This document shows positions 17,456 through 26,466 of a DNA stretch of 57,180 bases, piece after piece (positions within the stretch are counted from its first letter, which is position 1; each line of letters opens with the position of its first letter). The notes beneath the pieces are model-generated. The model searched no databases. It saw only the letters and a list, made by a program, of their open reading frames with translations, and had not been told where the DNA came from. Source of the stretch: an uncultured Chlorobiaceae bacterium (GTDB lineage: Bacteria > Bacteroidota > Chlorobiia > Chlorobiales > Chlorobiaceae). The DNA is taken from positions 1 through 57,180 of the forward strand of contig CAIJPS010000081.1 in assembly GCA_903822595.1 (NCBI GenBank). Reading direction: 5' to 3'. Made by a program: the position numbers and the translations under genes.

Positions 17456-17920
17456 TCAGGACGACTTACCTGACCGTCTCGACTGTGCGGAAAGTTTACC
17501 GCCATAATGACCAAGCAGCGTCACGACAGGTAACATGGAAAAAAGAAGTGCAAGATAGAGCCAGTGTTCAATACCTGAGCTGCTCATCACATCAGGAAGA
17601 GTGACTCGGATCCCGACAGCAGAGATACATAAAAGAAACAGCAGGGCGGACAGCCTTATTTTATTCATAAAGATAGGTGCTTTAGCTGCACGGTATTTAT
17701 TTTTCCAGTCACGAATACCGGAAAAAAACGAAACCGGAATTGCAAGCAGGACAATGACGATAAGATGCTCGACCGTATGTTCAAAATAACTGTTCCCGGT
17801 TGAAAGGGTCAAGAGCAGATAGAGCACGGCTACAGGAATCAGCCCATTGCTGAAGTGGGCAGCAATAGCGTGAAACAAAAAGGTTTTTTTCATCTCCTTG
17901 AACAAACGAAAGTCTTCCAT
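17456..17920 (-). CDS. Four-helix membrane protein, DUF2231-like
   Basis: A 154-residue inner-membrane protein with four hydrophobic helices. The pattern of a first-helix histidine pair (HAIAAHFSNGLIP), a GIRDW motif after helix 2 and a closing GHYGGKL resembles the DUF2231 family, whose histidines are thought to bind haem in some members. This match is by eye and tentative. A basic tail (SAQSRRSGKSS) faces the cytoplasm. It precedes the LysE-type exporter on the same strand by 56 bases and may share its transcript. Confidence 0.6.
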   Translation of the reverse strand: MEDFRLFKEMKKTFLFHAIAAHFSNGLIPVAVLYLLLTLSTGNSYFEHTVEHLIVIVLLAIPVSFFSGIRDWKNKYRAAKAPIFMNKIRLSALLFLLCISAVGIRVTLPDVMSSSGIEHWLYLALLFSMLPVVTLLGHYGGKLSAQSRRSGKSS

Positions 17921-18020
17921 CAGGTAGATCTCCTCTTACAAATTATTTTAAAACAAGAAGCGATTTTCGAAAGCATTTAAAACGTAAGATGCACTCTATC
18001 CACATAGTTTAAATAAAATC

Positions 18021-18040
18021 TTCAGGATATTTCAGGATAT
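18021..18040 (+). repeat. Perfect tandem decamer upstream of chlorophyll synthase
   Basis: TTCAGGATAT occurs twice in immediate succession and is followed by TCTGCATATA, a partial third copy in rhythm. It lies 100 bases before the start of the chlorophyll synthase gene and could be a regulator-binding direct repeat, but no known box matches. Confidence 0.5.
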
Positions 18041-18140
18041 TCTGCATATAACAGTGCTGTTTTGCGGCAGATGGTTCCTTTCTTCAATTTTACTGGTTAT
18101 TTTCAGGCAGTCAGTATTTCCCTAACTTAAGTTTGTACGT

Positions 18141-19142
18141 GTGAGCGATTTTCGTCCCAACAAAAGTTCAGAGCCTCATCAGCCGGATCAGGGTGAGTTC
18201 AAAACCCCATTACATGTTCGAAAACTGGTTCATGCCAGACCAATGCCTGTTGAGAACATCTCCAAACTCGCACTGATCATACGATTTCTGAAACCGGTCA
18301 CCTGGATTCCGGTCATGTGGAGCTTTCTTTGCGGGGCAGTGGCAAGCGGCACTTTTGGATGGCAAGAGATTACAGGTATGAAGTTTCTCTTCGGAATGCT
18401 GCTGACCGGGCCTCTGGCAAGTGGAACCTGCCAGATGCTGAATGATTATTTTGACCGTGATCTTGATGAAATCAACGAACCAAACCGCCCCATACCCGGT
18501 GGAGCCATCTCGCTCAAAAACGCCACTATCCTTATCGCACTCTGGTCAGTCCTTTCCGTTATCACCGGCTATCTGATCCATCCGCTCATCGGCTTTTACG
18601 TTATCATTGGCATTGTCAATGCACACCTTTACAGCGCTAACCCCATCAAGCTGAAAAAACGGCTCTGGGCGGGAAATATTATTGTTGCTGTCTCCTACCT
18701 TATCATACCATGGATAGCGGGAGAGATTGCCTATAACCCCTCCTTTACTCTCTCATCGCTTCAGCCATCGCTCATTGTTGCAGCACTTTTCACCCTGTCG
18801 AGCACCGGCACCATGACCATCAACGACTTCAAGTCAATAGAGGGGGATCGGCAGGTCGGTATCAGAACACTTCCCGTTGCCTTCGGGGAAACCAAAGCAG
18901 CACTACTTGCTGCAGTGCTCATCAATGCGGGCCAGCTCCTTGCATCAGGATACCTGTTCATGATCGGCCAGAATACTTATGGCATCATTGTCGGCGCCCT
19001 CATCATTCCACAATTTTTCCTGCAGTTTGCTCTCGTAAAATCACCAGCAACAATGGATGTCCGCTATAACGCCATTGCACAGAACTTTCTGGTTGCCGGA
19101 ATGCTGGTCTGTGCCTTTGCCATCAGAGCCGCAAGAGCATGA
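18141..19142 (+). CDS. chlG: (Bacterio)chlorophyll synthase
   Basis: A UbiA-type prenyltransferase that esterifies (bacterio)chlorophyllide with a polyprenyl diphosphate in the membrane. The first aspartate-rich motif, NDYFDRDLDEINEPNRPIPG, is the signature of chlorophyll synthases. The second site is TINDFKSIEGDRQVGIRTLP. About eight membrane helices follow a 45-residue polar N-terminus; 333 residues. Translation starts at GTG 18141. Green sulfur bacteria have three such enzymes (BchG, ChlG, BchK). The position a few genes from the twin ferredoxins matches my memory of chlG in C. tepidum, hence the symbol, but BchG cannot be excluded. It overlaps the glycosyltransferase gene by four bases. 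Confidence 0.8.
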   Translation: MSDFRPNKSSEPHQPDQGEFKTPLHVRKLVHARPMPVENISKLALIIRFLKPVTWIPVMWSFLCGAVASGTFGWQEITGMKFLFGMLLTGPLASGTCQMLNDYFDRDLDEINEPNRPIPGGAISLKNATILIALWSVLSVITGYLIHPLIGFYVIIGIVNAHLYSANPIKLKKRLWAGNIIVAVSYLIIPWIAGEIAYNPSFTLSSLQPSLIVAALFTLSSTGTMTINDFKSIEGDRQVGIRTLPVAFGETKAALLAAVLINAGQLLASGYLFMIGQNTYGIIVGALIIPQFFLQFALVKSPATMDVRYNAIAQNFLVAGMLVCAFAIRAARA

Positions 19143-19768
19143 GATTCAATTGCAAACCCGATATTTCGGTTATCATGCCCACCCTGAACCGGGCCCGTCA
19201 CCTTGAGCGTGCGGTACAAAGCGTTCTTGCTCAGTCGTACCATAACTGGGAGCTCATTATTGTCGATGACGGCAGTACCGACAACACCTTCGATACCCTC
19301 AATCAGTATATCCTCCGATATCCGAATATCCGGTACATGAAGCAAAGTAACCGGAAAGCCGCACTCGCGCGAAACGGAGGAATCCAGGCCTCTTTCGGCC
19401 GCTACATCACCTTTCTTGATAGTGACGACCACTATCTGGAGAACCATCTCGAAACAAGGATCACCCTCGTTGAGGAGATGCAGAATGTCTCACTGCTCTC
19501 GGGAGGATTTCTCTGCGATGAAGCCATCATGGTCAAAAATTGTTACCATCCCGACAGACTCATCGGCATCCGGGAGTGTATCCTTTGCGGAACCCTCTTT
19601 GGAAAAAGAGAGCTTTTTATTGATCTCGAAGGGTTCAGCGATATGGAATACGCCGAAGATACCGACCTCTGGGAGAGAGCCTCAAAGCGCTTTAGCGTGA
19701 AAAAGATAGAGGATCCGAAAACCTATGTCTACCAGCGGGCTGACGACAGCATCACCCTCAACTACTGA
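19139..19768 (+). CDS. Family 2 glycosyltransferase
   Basis: A 209-residue GT-A fold transferase using a nucleotide sugar. Visible are the nucleotide-binding start SVIMPTLNRARHLERAV, VDDGSTD near residue 42, ALARNGGIQAS and the metal-binding FLDSDDHY. It is short, with only the catalytic core and no membrane helix. The ATG overlaps the stop of the chlorophyll synthase gene (ATGA), so the two are translationally coupled. Whether it acts on a pigment, a chlorosome lipid or a surface glycan is unknown; the coupling only hints at the first two. Confidence 0.88.
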   Translation: MRFNCKPDISVIMPTLNRARHLERAVQSVLAQSYHNWELIIVDDGSTDNTFDTLNQYILRYPNIRYMKQSNRKAALARNGGIQASFGRYITFLDSDDHYLENHLETRITLVEEMQNVSLLSGGFLCDEAIMVKNCYHPDRLIGIRECILCGTLFGKRELFIDLEGFSDMEYAEDTDLWERASKRFSVKKIEDPKTYVYQRADDSITLNY

Positions 19769-19775
19769 CTTCACC

Positions 19776-20318
19776 ATGATTTCCACCGTAACGGTCTATT
19801 GCAGTTCAAGCAATCTCGCTCCTCAGAACTATTTTACTGCCGCCTCAGACCTTGGCCGGGAATTTGCGCAGCGGGGTATCGGCCTTGTCTTTGGCGGAGG
19901 ACGGGTGGGGCTGATGGGCTGCATAGCCGATGCCGTGATGGAAAATGGAGGAACCGTCAAAGGGATCATTCCTCGCTTTCTTGAAGAACGGGAGGTTGCG
20001 CATTACGGCCTCACCGAACTGCATGTGGTTGAAACCATGCATGAACGAAAAATGAAGCTGGCCGAATGGGGTGACGCCTATCTTGTTCTCCCCGGGGGAT
20101 TCGGCACCCTTGATGAGCTGATTGAAGTGATCACCTGGAAACACCTCGGCCATCATCACAAACCCATCATCCTGCTCAATCTGAACGGCTTCTGGAACCC
20201 GCTGCTCCTCTTTTTCGACCGTATTGCTGCCGAGCAGATGATAATCGAAGATCAAGGCAGCTACTACTCGGTCTGCGAAACCATTCCGGAAGTGCTTGAG
20301 CTGCTGACATCTCGCTAA
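19776..20318 (+). CDS. LOG-family nucleotide phosphoribohydrolase-like protein
   Basis: A 180-residue Rossmann-like protein with both LOG/TIGR00730 signatures: FGGGRVGLMG (about residue 46) and PGGFGTLDE followed by TWKHLGHH. The family cleaves nucleoside 5'-monophosphates, including cytokinin forms in plants, to a base and ribose 5-phosphate. In bacteria the true role is often nucleotide salvage. The ATG at 19776 is chosen because homology begins there, 7 bases after the glycosyltransferase stop; the open frame extends 17 codons upstream inside that gene. It overlaps the convergent msrBA stop by four bases. Confidence 0.88.
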   Translation: MISTVTVYCSSSNLAPQNYFTAASDLGREFAQRGIGLVFGGGRVGLMGCIADAVMENGGTVKGIIPRFLEEREVAHYGLTELHVVETMHERKMKLAEWGDAYLVLPGGFGTLDELIEVITWKHLGHHHKPIILLNLNGFWNPLLLFFDRIAAEQMIIEDQGSYYSVCETIPEVLELLTSR

Positions 20319-21337
20319 AATCGTTTCTGATAGATGTGGCAATAAGGCTGATGACCGTTCCTTTCGTAATAGTCCTGATGGTACTCCTCCGCCTCCCAGA
20401 ATGTTGCGGCATGCTCAACGGTAGTCACAACCTTGTATCCTTTGGCTTTCAGCTCACCGATGAGCTTTTCTGCAACCTTTTTCTGTTCATCATCAGTATA
20501 AAAAACGGCTGAGCGGTACTGCGTACCAATATCAGGTCCCTGCCGATTGATCTCGGTTGGGTCATGAATCTCGAAAAAGAGTTTTGCAAGGGTTTCATAG
20601 CTGACCAGGGCCGGATCAAACTCAATCTCTACAGCTTCGGCATGACCGGTTCTCCCGGTGCAGACCTGTTTGTATGTCGGGTGGTCAGTCAGACCGCCGG
20701 TATAGCCTGATTTGGCGGAAAACACCCCCTTCAGCTTATTGAAATGGTACTCGACACCCCAGAAGCAGCCTCCGGCAAAAATCGCTTTTTGTGTCACCTT
20801 CGCAGCCTTTGCTGCCGGAAGAAATCCGAGGGAAAGCGAATTGACACAATGACGGACATTTTTGGCAGTCATTCTTTCCCTGAAAAAAACATGGCCAAGA
20901 TGCCCACCACACCGTGCACAGACTATTTCCGTTCGACTGCCATCAGCATCCGGAATTTGTTTGACCGCACCCTCTATGGCGTCATCAAAACTCGGCCAGC
21001 CGGTGCCTGACTCAAACTTGTCCGTTGAGCGAAACAAGGGAGCATCACAGCGTCTGCAGAGATAGGTGCCGTTCTCCTTGTTCAGATAGTACTTTCCCGT
21101 AAATGGCCTTTCCGTTCCTTTATTTACAATTACCCGCTCTTCATCGGGAGTCAACTCATTAAAATGCATACCATGCTCCTTTTTTACAGTTGAACGAGGC
21201 TTCTCGGAGAGAGATGAGAGGCTATTATGACCTGCACACCCACAGAAAAAAAGAAACAAGGGAAAAAGAAAAACCGCGGTGGTTATCCCCTTCCCCCTCA
21301 AAACACCTTTCATTATCCCGACAAGCATCGTAAACAC
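20315..21337 (-). CDS. MsrB-MsrA fusion methionine sulfoxide reductase, lipoprotein
   Basis: One chain repairs both methionine-S- and R-sulfoxides. The MsrB half comes first, with zinc-type CxxC pairs LCRRCDAPL and VCARCGGHLGHVFF and catalytic cysteine in RHCVNSLSLGFLP. The MsrA half follows with AIFAGGCFWGVEYHF and GYTGG. The N-terminus has a hydrophobic stretch ending FFCGCAGH, a likely lipobox, so the enzyme should be anchored in an envelope membrane facing the periplasm. 340 residues. Its electron donor there is unknown; no thioredoxin-like partner for it is adjacent, though the neighbouring gene has a thioredoxin-like domain. Confidence 0.93.
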   Translation of the reverse strand: MFTMLVGIMKGVLRGKGITTAVFLFPLFLFFCGCAGHNSLSSLSEKPRSTVKKEHGMHFNELTPDEERVIVNKGTERPFTGKYYLNKENGTYLCRRCDAPLFRSTDKFESGTGWPSFDDAIEGAVKQIPDADGSRTEIVCARCGGHLGHVFFRERMTAKNVRHCVNSLSLGFLPAAKAAKVTQKAIFAGGCFWGVEYHFNKLKGVFSAKSGYTGGLTDHPTYKQVCTGRTGHAEAVEIEFDPALVSYETLAKLFFEIHDPTEINRQGPDIGTQYRSAVFYTDDEQKKVAEKLIGELKAKGYKVVTTVEHAATFWEAEEYHQDYYERNGHQPYCHIYQKRF

Positions 21338-21467
21338 CGTTAATTGATAAAACTCACCACCTATAACCGGCAGAGGTCACTGATGGTTTCAGAAATCAAG
21401 AACTTTCAACTATCCGTTGATTGTTCTCTATCCATAAGTGTTTCAACAAACTACCTGATGCTTCACC

Positions 21468-23609
21468 ATGAGTTCACCAGAAAAAAAACCAAACCGCCTG
21501 ATAGAGGAAAAAAGCCCCTATCTCCTGCAACACGCAATGAATCCTGTTGAATGGCAGGCATGGGGAGATGAGGCTTTTGAAAAGGCAAGAAAAGAGGAGA
21601 AGCCCATCTTCCTCTCCGTGGGCTATTCCACCTGTCACTGGTGCCATGTCATGGAAGAGGAATCATTTGAAAATCCGGACATCGCCGGAATACTTAACGC
21701 TTTTTTTGTCCCGGTCAAGGTTGACCGTGAAGAGCTGCCCGACCTCGACCGCCTCTATATGAGTTATGTTCAGTCAACCACCGGAAGAGGTGGCTGGCCG
21801 ATGTCTGTCTGGCTGACCCCCGATCTGAAGCCATTTTACGGAGGAAGCTATTTTCCACCTGAAGAGCGCTACGGAATGCCAGGATTTAAAACCATTCTCC
21901 TCTCCATCGCCCGCCTCTGGGAGGATGACCGGCAAAAAATCATCGCTGAGTCCGGCATCTTCTTTACCTCGCTCGGTAAAGAGTCAAGGCAAACTTCCTC
22001 CTCACAACCCGACACTAAAGAGGCTCAGAAAAGATGCTTTGAGTGGCTTGAGGCGAACTACGACCACCAGTTTGGCGGTTTCGGTGGTGCCCCAAAATTC
22101 CCCCGCCCTGTCATTCTGAACTTTCTGTTCAACCACGCATACCATACAGGAAACAAAAAAGCACGCGATATGGCACTGTACACCCTCCGTAAAATGGCTG
22201 AGGGGGGAATTCATGATCATCTCGGCGTTGCCGGAAATGGGGGCGGAGGTTTTTCCCGATATTCAACCGATGAGCGCTGGCATGTACCTCATTTTGAAAA
22301 GATGCTCTACGACAATGCCCAACTGGCACTCTCCTTTCTTGAAGCTTTTCAATGCAGCAAAGACACTCTCTACAAAGCCGTAGCAGAAGATATTATCAAC
22401 TATGTGCTTTGCGATATGCAGTCGCCTGAAGGAGGCTTCTACTCTGCTGAAGATGCCGACAGCCTTGCAACTCATGGAAGCGGGCAGAAGCAGGAGGGGG
22501 CATTCTACCTCTGGAGCGCCAAAGAGATCCGTGAAACTCTCGATGACGAAGAACTCCGGGCAATCTTCTCCTTTACCTATGGCATAAGGGCTGAAGGAAA
22601 TGCCTTGAACGACCCTCATGGAGAGTTCACTGGCAAAAATATCCTGATGCAGCAGGCTACCATTGAGGAGACCGCACAAAAATTCGGAAAAAATGCCGAA
22701 CAAATCAAGGTCGCTCTTGATGATGCAAAAATAAGACTGTATATGGCAAGAAGCCGACGACCGAGACCTTTTCTTGACGACAAAATACTCACCGCATGGA
22801 ACGGACTAATGATTTCAGCCCTGGCGAAAGGATACCAGGTACTGGACGACGAAGCCTGCCTTGCAGCAGCCCGGAAAACTGCGGACTTTATTCTTGAAAA
22901 ACTCTTTGACCGTACCAGAGGACGTTTGCTTCGCCGGTATCGCGACGGCAATGCAGCCATTGCAGGAAAAGCCGAAGATTATGCCTTTTTTGTTCAGGCG
23001 CTGATCGACCTCTATGAAGCTACTTTTGAAACCCACTATCTTCAAACAGCTTTAGATCTTGCTGAATTGCAGAATACCCTCTTTTACGACAATGTTCAGG
23101 GAGGTTATTTCAGTACAGCCGTTGATGACGATACGGTACCGCTGAGGATGAAGGAGGAGTATGACGGAGCAGAGCCCTCGGTAAATTCGGTCACAGCCAT
23201 GAACCTTCTGAGACTTGCTGAAATGACTGGAAAAGAGGAATTTGGCAGAAAGGCAGAAGAGACCATCAATTCATGCAGCATGATGCTGGCCGAAAACAGC
23301 AACGCTCTGCCTCAAATGCTGGCAGCAAAGAATTTCGCAGAACAGAGGAGGGTAGGCATTGTTTTTTCAGGCCCTCTCCAATCCGCCAGCATGACCAGAC
23401 TGAGAGATGCTGTTCACAAAAAGTATCTGCCAGGAGCAACACTAACCCATGCATCAAAGGAGAGTTCCCTGATGTTCCCTCATAGTGCGGCAATCATAGC
23501 AGCAGAGGATGGTAAAGCAAAAGCATTTGTCTGTATTAACAAAAGCTGTCAACTTCCAACTGAAAATCCGCAGGAACTTATAGATATGCTCGACGCACTG
23601 CTCGCTTAA
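21468..23609 (+). CDS. YyaL-type thioredoxin-domain / glycoside-hydrolase-like protein (DUF255)
   Basis: A 713-residue cytoplasmic protein. The first 160 residues are a thioredoxin-like DUF255 domain with [15 protein letters not shown] and the CxxC motif [16 protein letters not shown], followed by [12 protein letters not shown]. The rest resembles the alpha/alpha six-barrel of N-acylglucosamine 2-epimerase/cellulase-type enzymes, with [12 protein letters not shown] and [12 protein letters not shown]. The family (YyaL, human SSP411) is widespread and its function is not settled. The ATG at 21468 begins exactly at the conserved N-terminus. It is divergent from msrBA, with which a redox link is possible but unproven. 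Confidence 0.9.
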   Translation: MSSPEKKPNRLIEEKSPYLLQHAMNPVEWQAWGDEAFEKARKEEKPIFLSVGYSTCHWCHVMEEESFENPDIAGILNAFFVPVKVDREELPDLDRLYMSYVQSTTGRGGWPMSVWLTPDLKPFYGGSYFPPEERYGMPGFKTILLSIARLWEDDRQKIIAESGIFFTSLGKESRQTSSSQPDTKEAQKRCFEWLEANYDHQFGGFGGAPKFPRPVILNFLFNHAYHTGNKKARDMALYTLRKMAEGGIHDHLGVAGNGGGGFSRYSTDERWHVPHFEKMLYDNAQLALSFLEAFQCSKDTLYKAVAEDIINYVLCDMQSPEGGFYSAEDADSLATHGSGQKQEGAFYLWSAKEIRETLDDEELRAIFSFTYGIRAEGNALNDPHGEFTGKNILMQQATIEETAQKFGKNAEQIKVALDDAKIRLYMARSRRPRPFLDDKILTAWNGLMISALAKGYQVLDDEACLAAARKTADFILEKLFDRTRGRLLRRYRDGNAAIAGKAEDYAFFVQALIDLYEATFETHYLQTALDLAELQNTLFYDNVQGGYFSTAVDDDTVPLRMKEEYDGAEPSVNSVTAMNLLRLAEMTGKEEFGRKAEETINSCSMMLAENSNALPQMLAAKNFAEQRRVGIVFSGPLQSASMTRLRDAVHKKYLPGATLTHASKESSLMFPHSAAIIAAEDGKAKAFVCINKSCQLPTENPQELIDMLDALLA

Positions 23610-23662
23610 GCAAGATACGGGAAGCAAAAAAAATGTTCACACAACGATAGTACCAGCACGAT

Positions 23663-23887
23663 TCAGGTGCGGGGTAATCTCTCAAATGGATTCGGGGGCG
23701 CAGGCATGCCTGTCAATGCTGTTACCGTCTTGACAACCACTGTGCCAGCGGCAAAGAGGCCAAGCCCAACCACAGCAACACCAGACAAGCCATGGAGAAT
23801 CGGTATGCCAACCGGCGCAAGAAGTGCCGCACCGCCAGCTACACCAACCGCATTTTTAATGTTTTTTACCTGATTATTCTGATCCAT
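23663..23887 (-). CDS. Small glycine-rich membrane protein, unknown
   Basis: A 74-residue protein from the ATG at 23887 (a TTG 13 codons upstream, at 23926, is also possible; neither has a clear ribosome site). It has a polar start (MDQNNQVKNIKN), two hydrophobic stretches rich in glycine, alanine and valine that probably span the membrane as a hairpin, and a proline-rich end (PAPPNPFERLP). I do not recognise a family. It stands between the YyaL-type gene and tRNA-Val. Confidence 0.5.
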   Translation of the reverse strand: MDQNNQVKNIKNAVGVAGGAALLAPVGIPILHGLSGVAVVGLGLFAAGTVVVKTVTALTGMPAPPNPFERLPRT

Positions 23888-24017
23888 GATATCACGCTTT
23901 GATGTTGAAAAAATCACAGGTTTCAAAAAAAACAGCCAGCATCCACTTTTCTGAAAAAAATGAGGGCCAACGTTGCAAAAATGGCTCTCAAGTTCTATAC
24001 TGTGGCTGACTTGTTAC

Positions 24018-24091
24018 GGACAATTAGCTCAGTTGGTTAGAGCGTTCGCCTCACACGCGAGAGGTCAAAGGTTCGAGTCCTTTATTGTCCA
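24018..24091 (+). tRNA. tRNA-Val (anticodon CAC)
   Basis: A full cloverleaf can be drawn: acceptor GGACAAT/ATTGTCC, D arm GCTC...GAGC, anticodon stem TTCGC/GCGAG with loop CTCACAC (anticodon CAC at 24052-24054), a five-base variable loop, T arm AAAGG-TTCGAGT-CCTTT, and discriminator A. CCA is not encoded. No integrase or duplicated 3' end is seen nearby. Confidence 0.96.
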
Positions 24092-24127
24092 CACCACCAT
24101 CGCCATCCCGACCTGAAAACAACCAGC

Positions 24128-24928
24128 TCAGAACTCCTCAATATACAACTCTCCGGGATCATCCGGGTGATGCCGTGTGTAACCGAAATTATGCAACCAC
24201 TCGGATACACGACCGACCATCTCAGGCTGCCCGCTTACAAAAAAGTGGGTCCGTTCTGGATCCGGCGTTATATTAAACTCGTTCTGCAAGATATCGTTTC
24301 TCAACAGATCCTCAATACACCATCGATACCCATCCCATCGATCATCAGCATCGGTAAGCGTTGGCACATAAAAAAAGTTGGCAAAGCTCTTTTCCAGAAA
24401 GGTCAATTCGCTTGAATACCCAAGATCCCAGCGATGAGCCGCGCCCTGGATCACCACCATTTTGCTTTCCGGACGTTCAACGATGTGGGAGCGCAAAAAA
24501 CTGATATAAGGTGCAATACCGGTTCCTGTGGCAACCATGACAATATCGCTGCCATCAGGTGTTTCATCAAGACGGAAAATACCGCTGATCTTTGTGCCTA
24601 CATAAACCCTGTCTCCAACATTGAGATTGAAGAGCCTCGATGTCAGTTGACCGGATTTGACCTGCGAAATGTAAAACTCAAGTTGCCGGGTCTCGTTCTT
24701 TGCCGAGGCAATTGAATAAGGCCGCTGAATAAGTTTCTCCTCATCAGCAGGAACCAGCTCCGGCTCCGAATTGGACGAGCGTTTCTCGAATCCGTAAAGA
24801 CCAAGCAGCAGATTCTGCCCTGCCTCAAACTCCTTTCTTGCCTCATCGGTATCAAGCCGAAAAATCATAAGATCCGGAGTAATCATGATTTTACCGACAA
24901 CCGAAGCATTGTATAGTATTTTATCCAT
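24128..24928 (-). CDS. Ferredoxin/flavodoxin-NADP reductase-like flavoprotein
   Basis: A 266-residue plant/bacterial-type oxidoreductase with FAD and NAD(P) domains. FAD-binding RPYSIASA lies near residue 69, the NADP-phosphate/nicotinamide block MVATGTGIAPYISFLR near residue 132, and FFVSGQPEMVGRV near the end. It resembles Fpr, which exchanges electrons between NADPH and ferredoxin or flavodoxin. Known photosynthetic FNR of green sulfur bacteria is of the thioredoxin-reductase type, so this is probably an additional reductase. It is cytoplasmic, transcribed toward the tRNA, and has an AGGAAC ribosome site. Confidence 0.85.
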   Translation of the reverse strand: MDKILYNASVVGKIMITPDLMIFRLDTDEARKEFEAGQNLLLGLYGFEKRSSNSEPELVPADEEKLIQRPYSIASAKNETRQLEFYISQVKSGQLTSRLFNLNVGDRVYVGTKISGIFRLDETPDGSDIVMVATGTGIAPYISFLRSHIVERPESKMVVIQGAAHRWDLGYSSELTFLEKSFANFFYVPTLTDADDRWDGYRWCIEDLLRNDILQNEFNITPDPERTHFFVSGQPEMVGRVSEWLHNFGYTRHHPDDPGELYIEEF

Positions 24929-25028
24929 ACGTTCCTGAATTTCTTTATCCTGATACTGATTAATACGTCAACAAACTTTATGAAATAAACACTCAACTCC
25001 TGAAAACAATTCCAGGCAAGCCGATCCT

Positions 25029-26438
25029 TTATCGCCATCCCCCACCGAGTGAACGATAGAGTTCTGCCATAGCGGCAAGATGCTGCCGCCGTATATCAGC
25101 AAGAGCAAGTTCCGCCTGCAAGGCATTGGTCTGGGCCATCATGATTTCAAGATAGGTGGCCTGGCCGCTTTTGAAAAGCATACCCGAATCTGAAACGGCT
25201 TTATGCAGAGTTACAACCCTCTGTTCAGCAATTGATTCCTGCAATTTCACCTTTTCAATCTGTACCAATGCATCGGAAACCTCGCCGACTGCTTTGAGCA
25301 AAGAGTGCTTGAATTCAAGTTCCGTCTGCTCCCTTTTTATTCTGGACTGTTCATATTTTGCTTTCAACTGACCACGCTGAAAAATCGGCTGCACCAGTGC
25401 GCCCTGCACCAAGCCGAAAATGGAGCCGGGAAGCGTAAACCACTGGCTTGTTTTGAAAGCCTCAACACCGCCTGTAGCTGTAACGGTAAGCGAAGGATAG
25501 AGTGCTGCTTTGGCTTCACCCATATCAGCATGGGCCCCCCTTACAGCCAGTTCCGCAGCACGGACATCGGGCCGGTTCTGCAGCAAAGCGGAAGGAATAC
25601 CAGCGGGAAGCTCATCAGCTACTTTTGTGGTAAAAAGAGCACGGTCACGCTCAATGGATCCAGGCATTTTGCCGCAAAGGATGCTGAGCGCATTTTCCTG
25701 CACCGCTATTTTCTGTTCAATCGCCGGAAGTGATCCCGCTATCGACTGCCTTAAAGCCTCCTGTTGCTGAACAGCAAGAGCAGTAACCTGACCTGCATCG
25801 TACTGAAGCCCGATCATCTTAACGGTCGTGTCGGCAAGAGCAAGGTTTTTTTGGGAGCTTTCAAGCTGAACATCGAGCATGAGCAGCGTGTAATAGCCTG
25901 ATGCGATATCTGCAACCAGGCGGGTACGAACCGCTTTCGCCGCCTCCTGCGACTTCAGGTAAGAGGCCAGAGCTGAACGGTTCCTGCTGCGTATTTTCCC
26001 CCAGATATCCACTTCCCATGATGATGTTGCCGAAGCAGAGTAGTCGTCAACGTTTGTTTTTGCGCCTTTATCCGAAGGATGAGTTCGGGTATCCTGGACG
26101 CTGACATTAAGGGTTGGCAAAAGACCAAGCCTTGACGAATGAAGAGTTTGCGCAGCAACGTCGATATTTTTCAGCGCCACCTGCAAATCAATATTATTGG
26201 CGAGCCCACGGTCAATAAGGGCACAGAGCGTTTTATCGGCAAAAAAGCTGCTGTAGGGAAGCAAGGCTACGGAGAATCCCGACTGAGTACCTTTTACCGC
26301 GCTCAATCCTCCACGGTAACTCTCAGGAAAAACCACATCCGGCTTTTTGTACTCATGGGTAACACCACATGCCGCGAGGCTGACGAGCAGCAGGAACTGC
26401 AACACACCCTGTAATAAATTTTTAGTCGGGATTCTCAT
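25029..26438 (-). CDS. Outer-membrane efflux lipoprotein (NodT/OprM type)
   Basis: Third gene of an RND efflux operon; the 469-residue protein forms the outer-membrane channel. It begins with a lipoprotein signal (VSLAACG, lipid cysteine near residue 24), then YKKPDVVFPESYRGG. The two TolC-type repeats each carry long alpha-hairpins: one with DVALQTLHSSRL-like helix turns after residue 90 and another around LLQNRPDVRAAELAVRGAHAD, a hallmark of this family. It starts 28 bases downstream of the pump gene. Confidence 0.9.
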   Translation of the reverse strand: MRIPTKNLLQGVLQFLLLVSLAACGVTHEYKKPDVVFPESYRGGLSAVKGTQSGFSVALLPYSSFFADKTLCALIDRGLANNIDLQVALKNIDVAAQTLHSSRLGLLPTLNVSVQDTRTHPSDKGAKTNVDDYSASATSSWEVDIWGKIRSRNRSALASYLKSQEAAKAVRTRLVADIASGYYTLLMLDVQLESSQKNLALADTTVKMIGLQYDAGQVTALAVQQQEALRQSIAGSLPAIEQKIAVQENALSILCGKMPGSIERDRALFTTKVADELPAGIPSALLQNRPDVRAAELAVRGAHADMGEAKAALYPSLTVTATGGVEAFKTSQWFTLPGSIFGLVQGALVQPIFQRGQLKAKYEQSRIKREQTELEFKHSLLKAVGEVSDALVQIEKVKLQESIAEQRVVTLHKAVSDSGMLFKSGQATYLEIMMAQTNALQAELALADIRRQHLAAMAELYRSLGGGWR

Positions 26439-26466
26439 AGGTCAAGCATTAATTCAGCGTTACTCA

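Noticed and set aside
24018-24091. tRNA-Val as an integration site for a mobile element
   Set aside because: No integrase gene and no second copy of the tRNA 3' end were seen within the window.
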